Assembly: GCA_003550625.1 (NCBI GenBank)
Contig: PUKU01000002.1
Coordinates: 1 to 6,472, forward strand
Direction: 5' to 3'
DNA length: 6,472 nt
Source: Candidatus Aenigmatarchaeota archaeon
GTDB taxonomy: Archaea; Aenigmatarchaeota; Aenigmatarchaeia; PWEA01
The notes under the pieces are model-generated. The model did not search any database and was not told the DNA's origin. It saw only the letters and a program-made list of their open reading frames with translations. Shown here in pieces: positions 1 to 5,313 of the stretch; within the stretch, counting starts at the first letter, position 1; each line of letters begins with the position of its first letter. A program made the position numbers and the translations under genes.

Positions 1-8
1 TATTAATA
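1..8 (+). promoter_or_regulatory. TATA-like box of the TspO gene
   Basis: The AT-only octamer TATTAATA is centred about 27-28 nt upstream of the ATG at 32. This is the spacing expected for an archaeal TATA box driving a leaderless or near-leaderless transcript. The upstream purine-rich BRE would lie outside the window, so the promoter cannot be fully judged. Confidence 0.45.
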
Positions 9-22
9 CCGAAAACGGTATT
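5..22. repeat. Perfect 7-bp inverted repeat over the TspO promoter
   Basis: AATACCG (5-11) and CGGTATT (16-22) are exact reverse complements separated by AAAA. The repeat starts inside the TATA-like box and ends 9 nt before the ATG at 32, so it covers the region between TATA box and transcription start. This position suits a repressor operator. Alternatively it could be the tail hairpin of a gene upstream of the window, although no T-run follows it. Confidence 0.5.
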
Positions 23-31
23 GTTTGAACA

Positions 32-508
32 ATGGAAATAAGGAACGGGGTAAAACTTGTTTTTTCAATACTTGTAAGTTTGAGTGCTGGTTTTATCGGG
101 TCTGTATTTACTTCACAGACCGTGGATACCTGGTATGCAGGACTTGTACTTCCATGGTTTGCACCACCCGGGTACGTTATAAGTATAATTTGGACACTGC
201 TCTACATCTTGATCGGAATAGCCCTATATCTTGTTCTAATGGAGGATCTTTCTGACAAAACAGTAAAGATAGCAGTAGGTGTTTTTGGAGTTCAACTCTT
301 CCTGAACGCCGCTTGGTCCTATCTTTTCTTCGGCCTCACGTCGATAGTCTACGGTTTGGTTGGTATAGTTGCACTCTGGATCACAATCGCGGTAACTATG
401 TACTTTTTCAACCGAGTTTCAAAGAAGGCCATGTACCTACTGATACCGTACATAACATGGGTAACCATAGCTACGATTTTAAACTACAGCATCTACGTGC
501 TTAACTAA
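32..508 (+). CDS. tspO: TspO/MBR family tryptophan-rich sensory membrane protein
   Basis: This 158-aa protein has the full length and five-helix pattern of TspO/MBR (peripheral benzodiazepine receptor-like) proteins, which sit in the membrane and bind or degrade porphyrins and are linked to oxidative-stress signalling. Visible family marks are WYAGLVLPWFAPPGY (34-48), with the conserved double proline, W54 and Y58, LNAAWSYLFFG (91-101), and the C-terminal LIPYITW (137-143) followed by LNYSIYVLN (150-158). Approximate helices are 7-27, 45-70, 77-101, 105-126 and 133-155. ATG 32 fits the leaderless spacing from the TATA box, and the N-terminus matches the family. It is transcribed alone; the next gene has its own promoter. 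Family assignment is very firm. The ligand in this organism is unknown, and no tetrapyrrole gene is seen nearby. Confidence 0.96.
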   Translation: MEIRNGVKLVFSILVSLSAGFIGSVFTSQTVDTWYAGLVLPWFAPPGYVISIIWTLLYILIGIALYLVLMEDLSDKTVKIAVGVFGVQLFLNAAWSYLFFGLTSIVYGLVGIVALWITIAVTMYFFNRVSKKAMYLLIPYITWVTIATILNYSIYVLN

Positions 509-535
509 AAAACCGGAGTAACCACACGGAAAAGA

Positions 536-543
536 TTTAAATT
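536..543 (+). promoter_or_regulatory. TATA-like box of the 47-aa small gene
   Basis: TTTAAATT lies in an A/T-rich stretch (531-547) just after the TspO stop. It is centred about 33 nt before ATG 573 and only about 15 nt before the alternative in-frame ATG 555. Transcription should start near 563-567, which excludes ATG 555 from this transcript. The T-run at 542-547 on the + strand could also help end TspO transcription. Confidence 0.5.
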
Positions 544-564
544 TTTTGGGATTGATGGTTAAGT

Positions 565-569
565 GTGAT
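565..569 (+). promoter_or_regulatory. Partial Shine-Dalgarno that supports start 573
   Basis: GTGAT matches the 3' half of the archaeal consensus GGAGGTGAT, which pairs with the 16S rRNA 3' end. It ends 3 nt before ATG 573, which is the normal register for that part of the motif. The match is short and could be chance. Confidence 0.3.
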
Positions 570-572
570 TAC

Positions 573-716
573 ATGTGCATAAATCCTTATCTCAATCCAA
601 ATGATCTAAAAGATGTGGAAGATCACAGTATAGAGGAGTACAAGGAAAAAGCTATCCAGCTACTGGAAGACGCTAACAAGGAGTTCGAAGGAGAATACTC
701 AGAAAGCACAGGATAA
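573..716 (+). CDS. Small acidic helical protein, 47 aa, function unknown
   Basis: The frame from ATG 573 to TAA 716 encodes 47 residues beginning MCINPYLNPNDL and ending in a charged, probably helical segment (about residues 18-41, with EEYKEKAIQLLEDANKEFEG). An in-frame ATG at 555 would add six residues (MVKCDY) and create a CxxxxC pair, but it lies too close to the TATA-like box to be on the transcript. Support for the gene comes from a dedicated TATA-like box, a partial Shine-Dalgarno in register, clean codon use, and the way it fills the space between TspO and the convergent beta-propeller gene. There are no transmembrane segments. I do not recognise a family. Because it is short, homologues in related genomes would be the deciding evidence. 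Confidence 0.65.
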   Translation: MCINPYLNPNDLKDVEDHSIEEYKEKAIQLLEDANKEFEGEYSESTG

Positions 717-725
717 AAGGAAAAA
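715..725 (-). terminator. T-rich tract after the beta-propeller gene
   Basis: Read on the minus strand this is TTTTTCCTTTT, starting about 31 nt past the TAA of the beta-propeller gene. Archaeal transcription commonly ends at such U-runs without a hairpin. The tract overlaps the end of the convergent small gene. Confidence 0.4.
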
Positions 726-756
726 CGTTCATAGAAGCAAGCTAGAATAACGGTAG

Positions 757-2574
757 TTATCCAGATCTCACATCTACCATAGGTTCTGGAATAGGTTCAA
801 CGGGTCTATCCACTTCTTCCGTTGGAACTTCAAAGGTGCTGTATACATTTAAATCCTCGTCTAGACTGTGTACCTTATCTCCGTCGACTACGTAGATGAA
901 CTCATCTGTTATGAAGGAACGTCTTCCTGAAACTTCTATTTTTTCGGTATCGATCTCACCGTTGTCCAAGTTTATAACAAAGGAGTCGTGGTATCCTGTA
1001 ACCACTGCCCTTCCCGTCTTTCCATCAACCTGAACACCGGAGGCTCTGGAGTATCTTCTACGATCTGTAACTACTTCGTCCTGTATTCCAAGATCTTCAT
1101 CCAAGTATACAAAGGTCGTGTTCCAGTCTTCGGTCCTTCCAACTAGAAGCTTTCCGTCTCCGAAAGGATGTACGGACGCAAAACCCACTTCGAAAGAATC
1201 AGTTCTATCTCCCTCCACAAAGTCATATACGACCAGCTCTTCTCTGTCTCCTACATACATCCTATCACCAATGAAGTCAGTCTGAACATGGCCCGTATCC
1301 AGAAACTCCTCCCTGTATTCGATCTCATCCCCTTCCTCGAGGACGAAGAAATCGTAGTACGGCGAAAAATAAGACAGGGTAGGATGGGAGCTTATTCTTG
1401 TCAGACCATAGAGCCTGCCTTCCTTTTCATGTAGATGCATCCTGTCTATAACGTTTCCTGGAACCGTGGCTACATAGTCCTCTTCAAGAGAACTATCAAA
1501 TCTGATGATATCGGTCTTATCTACCTCCCTTTTCACCTTCTGAGTGTAACCTTCCATGTCTTTCTCCAGGTCCATGAGTTCATCCCTGTCCATGTTTTCA
1601 AGGATGGCCCTCTCGGTTTCTATCATAACAGATCTCTCGGAAAGATCGTAGTTCTTTATCTCTATGATTCTATCCTCCAGTTCGGAGGGCACGGAGGCGT
1701 ACTCCAAAAGAAAGTCCTGCATAACTTCTGAGGTTTTCTCCTGTTGACCATAGGTTACATAGATGGACTCGGAGGTCACATAGACTTCGGTGGAATGATC
1801 GCCTATAAAGGACGTCTTACCCTCGACTTCTCCTGTAAGATCCAGATTGAGTGCTGTAAATGCCCTGTCCACGTTCATCCTATAACCAGGATAAACTATA
1901 CCGTAACAGGGAACTGTTACCCCATCCATTGGTCTATATGGACACGGACTCTCGTAGTCCATGTCTGTCTGCAGTAGTAAGAATATCCTGTCCTCGAAGG
2001 CCCTGGATGATACAACCCTGGTACTCTTTCCGTCCTCGGCCTCGTCCTTTATGTTCCTTTCCCATAACACATCGAAGTCTTCCATATCATACGCAACGAC
2101 CCTATCGTCGTTTAAAACCACGAGCATTTCCTCAAGAAGGAGAAGTTGACCACCTTCGCTTACATTTTCTTCGATTTTGAGATCAGGGATATCCAAAACG
2201 GTTGTATTTATCTTGGACTGGAAATGTGTGGAGCTATAGTATAGGTTATCACCGAGTTTGGCAAAGTCTGGCTCCTGTATACCGGGCACCTGTTCAAAGG
2301 TCTCCTCACCGTCCGGGGTAGCCTCCCTTTCCTCAGCTCTGTCCTCGGCCACATCCATATCGACGCCTTCTTCCACAGCCATCATATCCCTGGTATCCCC
2401 AACCGCAGCGTGCTCCATATCTGCTTCTTCTAGATACTGCTTCATGTCCTCCTCCGAATCAAAGGTCGGAAAGTCCCCTTCCATCTCTACATCTGTTTCG
2501 GGGAGAGTTTGAAAACCAAGAAAAGCAACGAAAACAACCAAAGCCGCTAAAGGCAGTAACTTATCATATTTCAT
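757..2574 (-). CDS. Exported C-terminal beta-propeller domain protein (PF09826 type)
   Basis: This 605-aa protein begins with a short positive stretch and a hydrophobic segment (residues 6-22), a signal peptide or membrane anchor. No cysteine follows, so it is not a lipoprotein. Residues 26-95 are a strongly acidic, probably disordered linker. The propeller region starts near VPGIQEPDFAKLGDNLYY (96-113), a divergent version of the family motif GVDEPDIVKTDG. It continues with YDMEDFDVLWE, a two-cysteine loop (C211, C223, possible disulfide), the characteristic helical insertion (about 283-352), then GNVIDRMHLHEKEGRLYGLTR (373-393) and repeated blade-like strands to about residue 583, ending in a Pro/Glu-rich tail. 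The family is secreted or surface-attached in archaea and some bacteria, and its function is not established. ATG 2574 lies about 26 nt from a TATA-like box, indicating a leaderless mRNA. It is monocistronic. Confidence 0.88.
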   Translation of the reverse strand: MKYDKLLPLAALVVFVAFLGFQTLPETDVEMEGDFPTFDSEEDMKQYLEEADMEHAAVGDTRDMMAVEEGVDMDVAEDRAEEREATPDGEETFEQVPGIQEPDFAKLGDNLYYSSTHFQSKINTTVLDIPDLKIEENVSEGGQLLLLEEMLVVLNDDRVVAYDMEDFDVLWERNIKDEAEDGKSTRVVSSRAFEDRIFLLLQTDMDYESPCPYRPMDGVTVPCYGIVYPGYRMNVDRAFTALNLDLTGEVEGKTSFIGDHSTEVYVTSESIYVTYGQQEKTSEVMQDFLLEYASVPSELEDRIIEIKNYDLSERSVMIETERAILENMDRDELMDLEKDMEGYTQKVKREVDKTDIIRFDSSLEEDYVATVPGNVIDRMHLHEKEGRLYGLTRISSHPTLSYFSPYYDFFVLEEGDEIEYREEFLDTGHVQTDFIGDRMYVGDREELVVYDFVEGDRTDSFEVGFASVHPFGDGKLLVGRTEDWNTTFVYLDEDLGIQDEVVTDRRRYSRASGVQVDGKTGRAVVTGYHDSFVINLDNGEIDTEKIEVSGRRSFITDEFIYVVDGDKVHSLDEDLNVYSTFEVPTEEVDRPVEPIPEPMVDVRSG

Positions 2575-2595
2575 AAGTTCAGTTTGTAAGCCTTG

Positions 2596-2604
2596 CTTTA
2601 AAAG
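2596..2604 (-). promoter_or_regulatory. TATA-like box of the beta-propeller gene
   Basis: On the minus strand the sequence reads CTTTTAAAG, centred about 26 nt upstream of the ATG at 2574, the spacing of a leaderless archaeal promoter. Confidence 0.5.
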
Positions 2605-2616
2605 AATGTTGGATCT

Positions 2617-2641
2617 GTTCGGTCGCCGGCGAACCAGCCGG
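2617..2641. repeat. GC-rich overlapping palindromes between divergent promoters
   Basis: The block holds a perfect 10-bp palindrome TCGCCGGCGA (2623-2632) inside a GTTCG/CGAAC inverted repeat (2617-2621 and 2630-2634), overlapping CCGGC/GCCGG (2626-2630 and 2637-2641). It stands out from the AT-rich surroundings. It lies upstream of the minus-strand TATA-like box and upstream of any likely start for the + strand rubredoxin gene, so it is probably not transcribed and is better read as a protein-binding site than as an RNA hairpin. Confidence 0.4.
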
Positions 2642-2705
2642 AGGAACGCACTGATTTTTCTCCCAAACCAGCTAGTTTTTTTAGATGAAAAACAAAGTAG
2701 TTACT

Positions 2706-2849
2706 ATGTCAAAAAAGTTTTCCAAATGTCGAGTTTGTAGTGATATACACTACGGTGAGACAGGTCCTGCTTTGTGTCCGACGTGTGGCTCTGAAGAGGC
2801 CTACGAAGAGGTAGAAGAAATAGAGGCCAGGGAGGCGATGGGCCTTTGA
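2706..2849 (+). CDS. Stand-alone rubrerythrin-type rubredoxin-like protein
   Basis: This 47-aa protein carries CRVC (8-11) and CPTCG (24-28) with exactly 12 residues between the cysteine pairs. That is the arrangement of the rubredoxin-like domain at the C-terminus of rubrerythrins, where four cysteines hold one Fe (or Zn). The IHYGETGPALCPTCGS stretch matches that domain's G-E-x-G-P-x-x-CPxCG pattern. A short acidic helix (30-44) follows. An in-frame ATG at 2685 would add seven residues (MKNKVVT). I prefer 2706 because the cysteine domain then starts at the usual distance, but promoter evidence is weak for both. The stop codon overlaps the start of the reductase gene, so the two are co-translated and this protein is a likely electron partner. 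A purely structural zinc ribbon is the alternative. Confidence 0.85.
   Translation: MSKKFSKCRVCSDIHYGETGPALCPTCGSEEAYEEVEEIEAREAMGL
2831..2839 (+). promoter_or_regulatory. Strong Shine-Dalgarno that fixes the TTG start at 2846
   Basis: GGAGGCGAT matches the archaeal anti-16S consensus GGAGGTGAT at 8 of 9 positions and ends 6 nt before TTG 2846. It lies within the end of the rubredoxin-like gene and supports a non-ATG start in the overlap. Confidence 0.65.
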
Positions 2850-3565
2850 AAAGGACGAAGGCAGAAATAAAAGACATAAAAAACGAAACACACGACGTAA
2901 AGACCTTTCGTCTTGCTCCAGAGGAGAGTATAGACTTCACACCCGGGCAGTACTGTCTAGTATCTATAGCCGGCTCCTCTAAACACGAGGGTACAGAAAA
3001 ACCATTCACCTATGCAAGTTCACCCACAGCTGATTATGTGGAGCTTACTGTGAAGAAGATAGGGGAGTTCACCAAGGCTCTACATGAACTTGAAGTTGGA
3101 GATAGTCTGATACTCGATGGCCCCAGGGGCAAGTCACTTAACTTCGACGAAACCATCGAGGAGGATGTTGTATTTCTTGCGGGAGGCTCAGGGATAACCC
3201 CGTTTATGTCTGCTATAAGATATGCCATAAGGAGGAATCTGGAAAATAAAATGACCCTGATATTCAGCAATAGAACTGAAGAAGATATAATCTACATAGA
3301 GGAACTCGATGAGGTGAACAGAAGGGAGGGATTCCGTATCGTGAACACCCTCACAGACAGCTGGCCACAGGACTGGAAGGGTGAAACAGGCTACATTGAC
3401 AGGGCGATGCTCGAGAAGTATGTAAACGAAGCTTGTAAAAAAATATGGTACATCTGTGGTCCTCCGCCCATGATAGATTCGATGGAAAAGTTACTTGCGG
3501 AAGAGAATGTTCCCGGTGAAAAGATAAGATATGAAAAATGGATGATCCCGGGCAAGTACGACTAG
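2846..3565 (+). CDS. FAD/NAD(P)H oxidoreductase, ferredoxin-NADP reductase family
   Basis: This 239-aa protein has the two-domain layout of the ferredoxin reductase-like (FNR) superfamily. The FAD-binding barrel contains FTPGQYCLV (31-39) and KPFTYASSP (52-60), the RxYSxxS-type flavin motif with Lys in place of Arg, then GEFTKALHEL (73-82). The NAD(P)-binding domain has VVFLAGGSGITPFMSAIRYA (108-127), LIFSNRTEEDI (138-148) and the nicotinamide-contacting ICGPPPM (203-209). There is no 2Fe-2S domain, so electrons must pass to a separate carrier. The rubredoxin-like gene overlaps it by 4 nt and is the obvious candidate. The TTG start is backed by a strong Shine-Dalgarno and by the N-terminal fit to the family. 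Pyridine nucleotide preference and direction cannot be read from the sequence. Confidence 0.92.
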   Translation: MKRTKAEIKDIKNETHDVKTFRLAPEESIDFTPGQYCLVSIAGSSKHEGTEKPFTYASSPTADYVELTVKKIGEFTKALHELEVGDSLILDGPRGKSLNFDETIEEDVVFLAGGSGITPFMSAIRYAIRRNLENKMTLIFSNRTEEDIIYIEELDEVNRREGFRIVNTLTDSWPQDWKGETGYIDRAMLEKYVNEACKKIWYICGPPPMIDSMEKLLAEENVPGEKIRYEKWMIPGKYD

Positions 3566-3582
3566 GGAAAAGTCGGTTAAGA

Positions 3583-3590
3583 TATAAAAA
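3583..3590 (+). promoter_or_regulatory. TATA box of the 90-aa orphan gene
   Basis: TATAAAAA, within an A/T run at 3579-3594, is the most canonical TATA box in the window. It is centred about 43 nt before ATG 3630, predicting a leader of roughly 18-20 nt. Confidence 0.6.
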
Positions 3591-3620
3591 ATTTGCACTC
3601 GAAGTTAGGTACAGTTCAAC

Positions 3621-3625
3621 GTGAT
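3621..3625 (+). promoter_or_regulatory. Partial Shine-Dalgarno that supports start 3630
   Basis: GTGAT at this site could be read as a GTG start codon, but it also matches the GTGAT part of GGAGGTGAT and ends 4 nt before ATG 3630. The same element in the same register precedes the small gene at 573. Confidence 0.3.
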
Positions 3626-3629
3626 AGTA

Positions 3630-3902
3630 ATGATTGATTCAGAAGACTGGGACAGGGAAGGGAAAATAGGAGAAAACTTCAAGGATAAACTCAATGAAAG
3701 GGGATACGTTCCACTATCCCCCATGGAAAGAAAGAGTAAGGAGGACCTCAGAGAAGAAATTCCAGACGAATACAACATAGTGGACTGGGATGTAGAGAAA
3801 AACCCCATACGTTCACAGGCGATGTTTAAAAAGGACGCCGGTAAGGTTTACTTTCTGGACAGCTCGGGAAGCTACATAGGAAGGGCAGAAAAAGATTTGT
3901 AA
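3630..3902 (+). CDS. Hypothetical acidic protein, 90 aa
   Basis: I do not recognise this protein. It is soluble, without signal or membrane segments, highly charged and rich in Asp, Glu and Lys. The N-terminal half looks helical (SEDWDREGKIGENFKDKLNE). The C-terminal part reads like two short strands with a turn (AGKVYFLDSSGSYIGRAEK, 71-89). ATG 3630 was chosen over GTG 3621 because GTGAT makes a better Shine-Dalgarno in normal register; the GTG start would add only MIV. A good TATA box gives it an independent promoter after the reductase gene. It converges on the 40-aa gene with 8 nt between the two stop codons. Confidence 0.75.
   Translation: MIDSEDWDREGKIGENFKDKLNERGYVPLSPMERKSKEDLREEIPDEYNIVDWDVEKNPIRSQAMFKKDAGKVYFLDSSGSYIGRAEKDL
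3889..3893 (-). terminator. T5 tract after the MBL/40-aa operon
   Basis: TTTTT on the minus strand lies about 18 nt beyond the stop of the 40-aa gene. It is a possible archaeal U-run terminator. It lies inside the convergent 90-aa gene. Confidence 0.3.
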
Positions 3903-3910
3903 TCAACGTT

Positions 3911-4033
3911 CTACTGTCTTCCTTCTCTATCTTCGTACTCCGGTAGGACTTCTCCATATGTATCCAGGGTCAACTGTATGGTTCCACCGCGGTATAGTTT
4001 TCCACTGTATGCATCGTTTTTTCCATCAGACAT
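3911..4033 (-). CDS. Small protein, 40 aa, downstream of the MBL hydrolase
   Basis: The frame from ATG 4033 to TAG 3911 encodes 40 residues (MSDGKNDAYSGKLYRGGTIQ at the N-terminus). A strand-like GKLYRGGTIQLTLDTYGEVLP (11-31) is followed by a charged tail, EYEDREGRQ. It starts 7 nt after the stop of the MBL gene on the same strand, so it is probably the second gene of that operon. Without it the stretch between the MBL gene and the 90-aa gene would be empty. I recognise no family. The Gly/Tyr-rich beta-like composition suggests a small folded domain or a partner protein. No strong Shine-Dalgarno is visible, which fits translational coupling. Confidence 0.6.
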   Translation of the reverse strand: MSDGKNDAYSGKLYRGGTIQLTLDTYGEVLPEYEDREGRQ

Positions 4034-4040
4034 TCTACCA

Positions 4041-4685
4041 CTACTCTATCTCCGAAAGTATATTTTCTATGGCCCCATCGTCGTAGATGTTTTTGTTTGA
4101 TGCAGGAGTACCATGTCCTGGAAGAAGTACGTTTATGTCTCCGAGTTCCTTTACTCTTCTGAGAGACTCCTTTATCTTATCGGCATCTCCACCTGGAATA
4201 TCCACCCTACCGAAACCGTCCCGGAATATGAGATCTCCGGAAACTAGGACGCCCTTTTGTTTGTCCCATAGACATATAGAACCCGGTGAATGCCCGGGTG
4301 TATGTAAAACTTTGAAACTGTAGCTCGATGTATTTATCTCGTCTCCCTCGGAAAAATACCCATCGACATCGGGTACATCGAGATCCTCATCGAAAAGATC
4401 TGAGAGGCTTGTGCCGTTGTTTAACTCAGCGTCCTCACAGACAAATAGATTAGCACCAAGCTTCTTCTTCATTTCACTTGCTGCTCCGATGTGATCGAAA
4501 TGTTCGTGCGTCAGTACTATCTTTTTGATGTTGTTTTTATCTACACCGAACCTGTTCATCTGCTCCAATGTTTCTTCAATAAAGGCACCGGTGCCGGTGT
4601 CAACCAGTAGCTCGTTGTCTATACAGTAGACATTTGAGTCAATTCCAGCACCGTTCAGAAGCAGTATGTTTTCTGTAATTTGCAT
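4041..4685 (-). CDS. Metallo-beta-lactamase-fold hydrolase (glyoxalase II-like)
   Basis: This 214-aa single-domain protein carries the complete metal site of the MBL superfamily: THEHFDH (59-65, giving H60, H62, D64 and H65), H132 in HTPGHSPGS, D151 in SGDLIF, and H191 in LPGHGTP. The segment GRVDIPGGDADKIKESLRRV (159-178) is typical of glyoxalase II-like thioesterases and their archaeal relatives. Its length is ordinary for a stand-alone MBL hydrolase without a C-terminal substrate-binding domain. The reaction is probably hydrolysis of a thioester, or another two-metal hydrolysis, in the cytoplasm; the substrate cannot be told. ATG 4685 is about 26 nt from a TATA-like box (leaderless). It is followed by the 40-aa gene. 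Persulfide dioxygenase or lactonase activity remain alternatives. Confidence 0.93.
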   Translation of the reverse strand: MQITENILLLNGAGIDSNVYCIDNELLVDTGTGAFIEETLEQMNRFGVDKNNIKKIVLTHEHFDHIGAASEMKKKLGANLFVCEDAELNNGTSLSDLFDEDLDVPDVDGYFSEGDEINTSSYSFKVLHTPGHSPGSICLWDKQKGVLVSGDLIFRDGFGRVDIPGGDADKIKESLRRVKELGDINVLLPGHGTPASNKNIYDDGAIENILSEIE

Positions 4686-4706
4686 AATAATGTATACTAA
4701 AGAAAA

Positions 4707-4715
4707 ATTTAAATA
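4707..4715 (-). promoter_or_regulatory. TATA-like box of the MBL hydrolase gene
   Basis: The minus strand reads TATTTAAAT, centred about 26 nt upstream of ATG 4685, so the transcript should start at or next to the start codon. Confidence 0.6.
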
Positions 4716-4745
4716 GGTTAACCAGCCCGAAAAAAATCTTAAAAA

Positions 4746-4751
4746 TTTAAA
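4746..4751 (+). promoter_or_regulatory. TATA-like box of the PH-domain gene
   Basis: TTTAAA within the A/T run 4739-4751 lies about 41 nt before ATG 4789, predicting a short leader of roughly 16 nt. It is divergent from the MBL promoter, with the two TATA-like boxes some 38 nt apart. Confidence 0.5.
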
Positions 4752-4788
4752 CTACCAGTTCGAATATTCCTTAGTTGTCAATGATATC

Positions 4789-5313
4789 ATGACATCGTTA
4801 AAGGATAGGCTGGAGAAGTCGGAAGAGGAAATACTCATGAGTTTCAGACCAGCCAGACGACGCTTTATCAAGGAGTACATTGCAGCACTAATTTGGTTGG
4901 TGATAGCTGTTGTTTTGATTGTTTTTGACCTGAACTTTCCATTTCAAGAAGAACTCATAAACCCTGAACTTCTTGGTTCGGCCTTTTTCTTTTCCTCGGC
5001 ATTTGTTTTCTTTGTCTATGCAGAGACGAGGAGATATGTGGAAAGGTATATAATAACTGACACAGCCGTCTATGAGGACATAGGGATCTTCGCCAACCGA
5101 ACTACCAATCTACCGTTTATGAAGCTACAGAGATGTGGAATAAGCAGACCTTTTATGGAGAAAATCGTGGGTGTTGGGGATGTCCGAGTCGACGCAGGCC
5201 AGGACTTCTTTATAATAAAAGGGATACCTAATCCGGGGGAAGTACAGGATCTAATAGACAGTAGAATGAGAGAGGTTATGGGTGGTGGAAACGTCGCAGC
5301 GTTACACCAGTAG
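4789..5313 (+). CDS. Membrane protein with bacterial PH-like domain (bPH2/YdbS type)
   Basis: This 174-aa protein has an N-terminal charged helix (1-27), two transmembrane helices (about 29-47 and 61-78) and then a PH-like domain (about 80-160). This is the layout of DUF304/bPH2 proteins such as YdbS. Typical marks are RRYVERYIITDTAVYEDIGIF (81-101), the TTNLPFMKLQRCGISRPFMEKIVGVGDVRV region (105-134) and the closing FIIKGIPNPGEVQDLI (141-156). The domain should face the cytoplasm, next to the membrane. Molecular function is unknown for most of the family. ATG 4789 is the first usable start after the promoter; the ATG at 4781 runs into a stop at once. Its stop codon directly abuts the stop of the convergent gene. 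Confidence 0.88.
   Translation: MTSLKDRLEKSEEEILMSFRPARRRFIKEYIAALIWLVIAVVLIVFDLNFPFQEELINPELLGSAFFFSSAFVFFVYAETRRYVERYIITDTAVYEDIGIFANRTTNLPFMKLQRCGISRPFMEKIVGVGDVRVDAGQDFFIIKGIPNPGEVQDLIDSRMREVMGGGNVAALHQ

Noticed and set aside
25..255. 76-codon Cys-rich frame overlapping the start of tspO
   Set aside because: It is the out-of-frame reading of a confidently identified TspO gene.
555..572. ATG 555 as the start of the small gene ending at 716
   Set aside because: It lies only about 15 nt from the TATA-like box, upstream of the expected transcription start; ATG 573 fits promoter and Shine-Dalgarno spacing better.
1168..2512. Several open frames of 62-106 codons on the + strand within the beta-propeller gene
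   Set aside because: They lie opposite a long gene with clear family motifs, show low-complexity or unnatural composition (Ser-rich, Arg/Pro-rich), and have no promoters; they are antisense shadows.
2617..2641. Intrinsic terminator hairpin
   Set aside because: No T-run follows on either strand, and the block lies upstream of two divergent promoters.
2704..3009. Minus-strand open frames of 101 and 60 codons opposite the rubredoxin/reductase genes
   Set aside because: The + strand genes here have recognisable motifs, and the minus frames have no promoter or family features.
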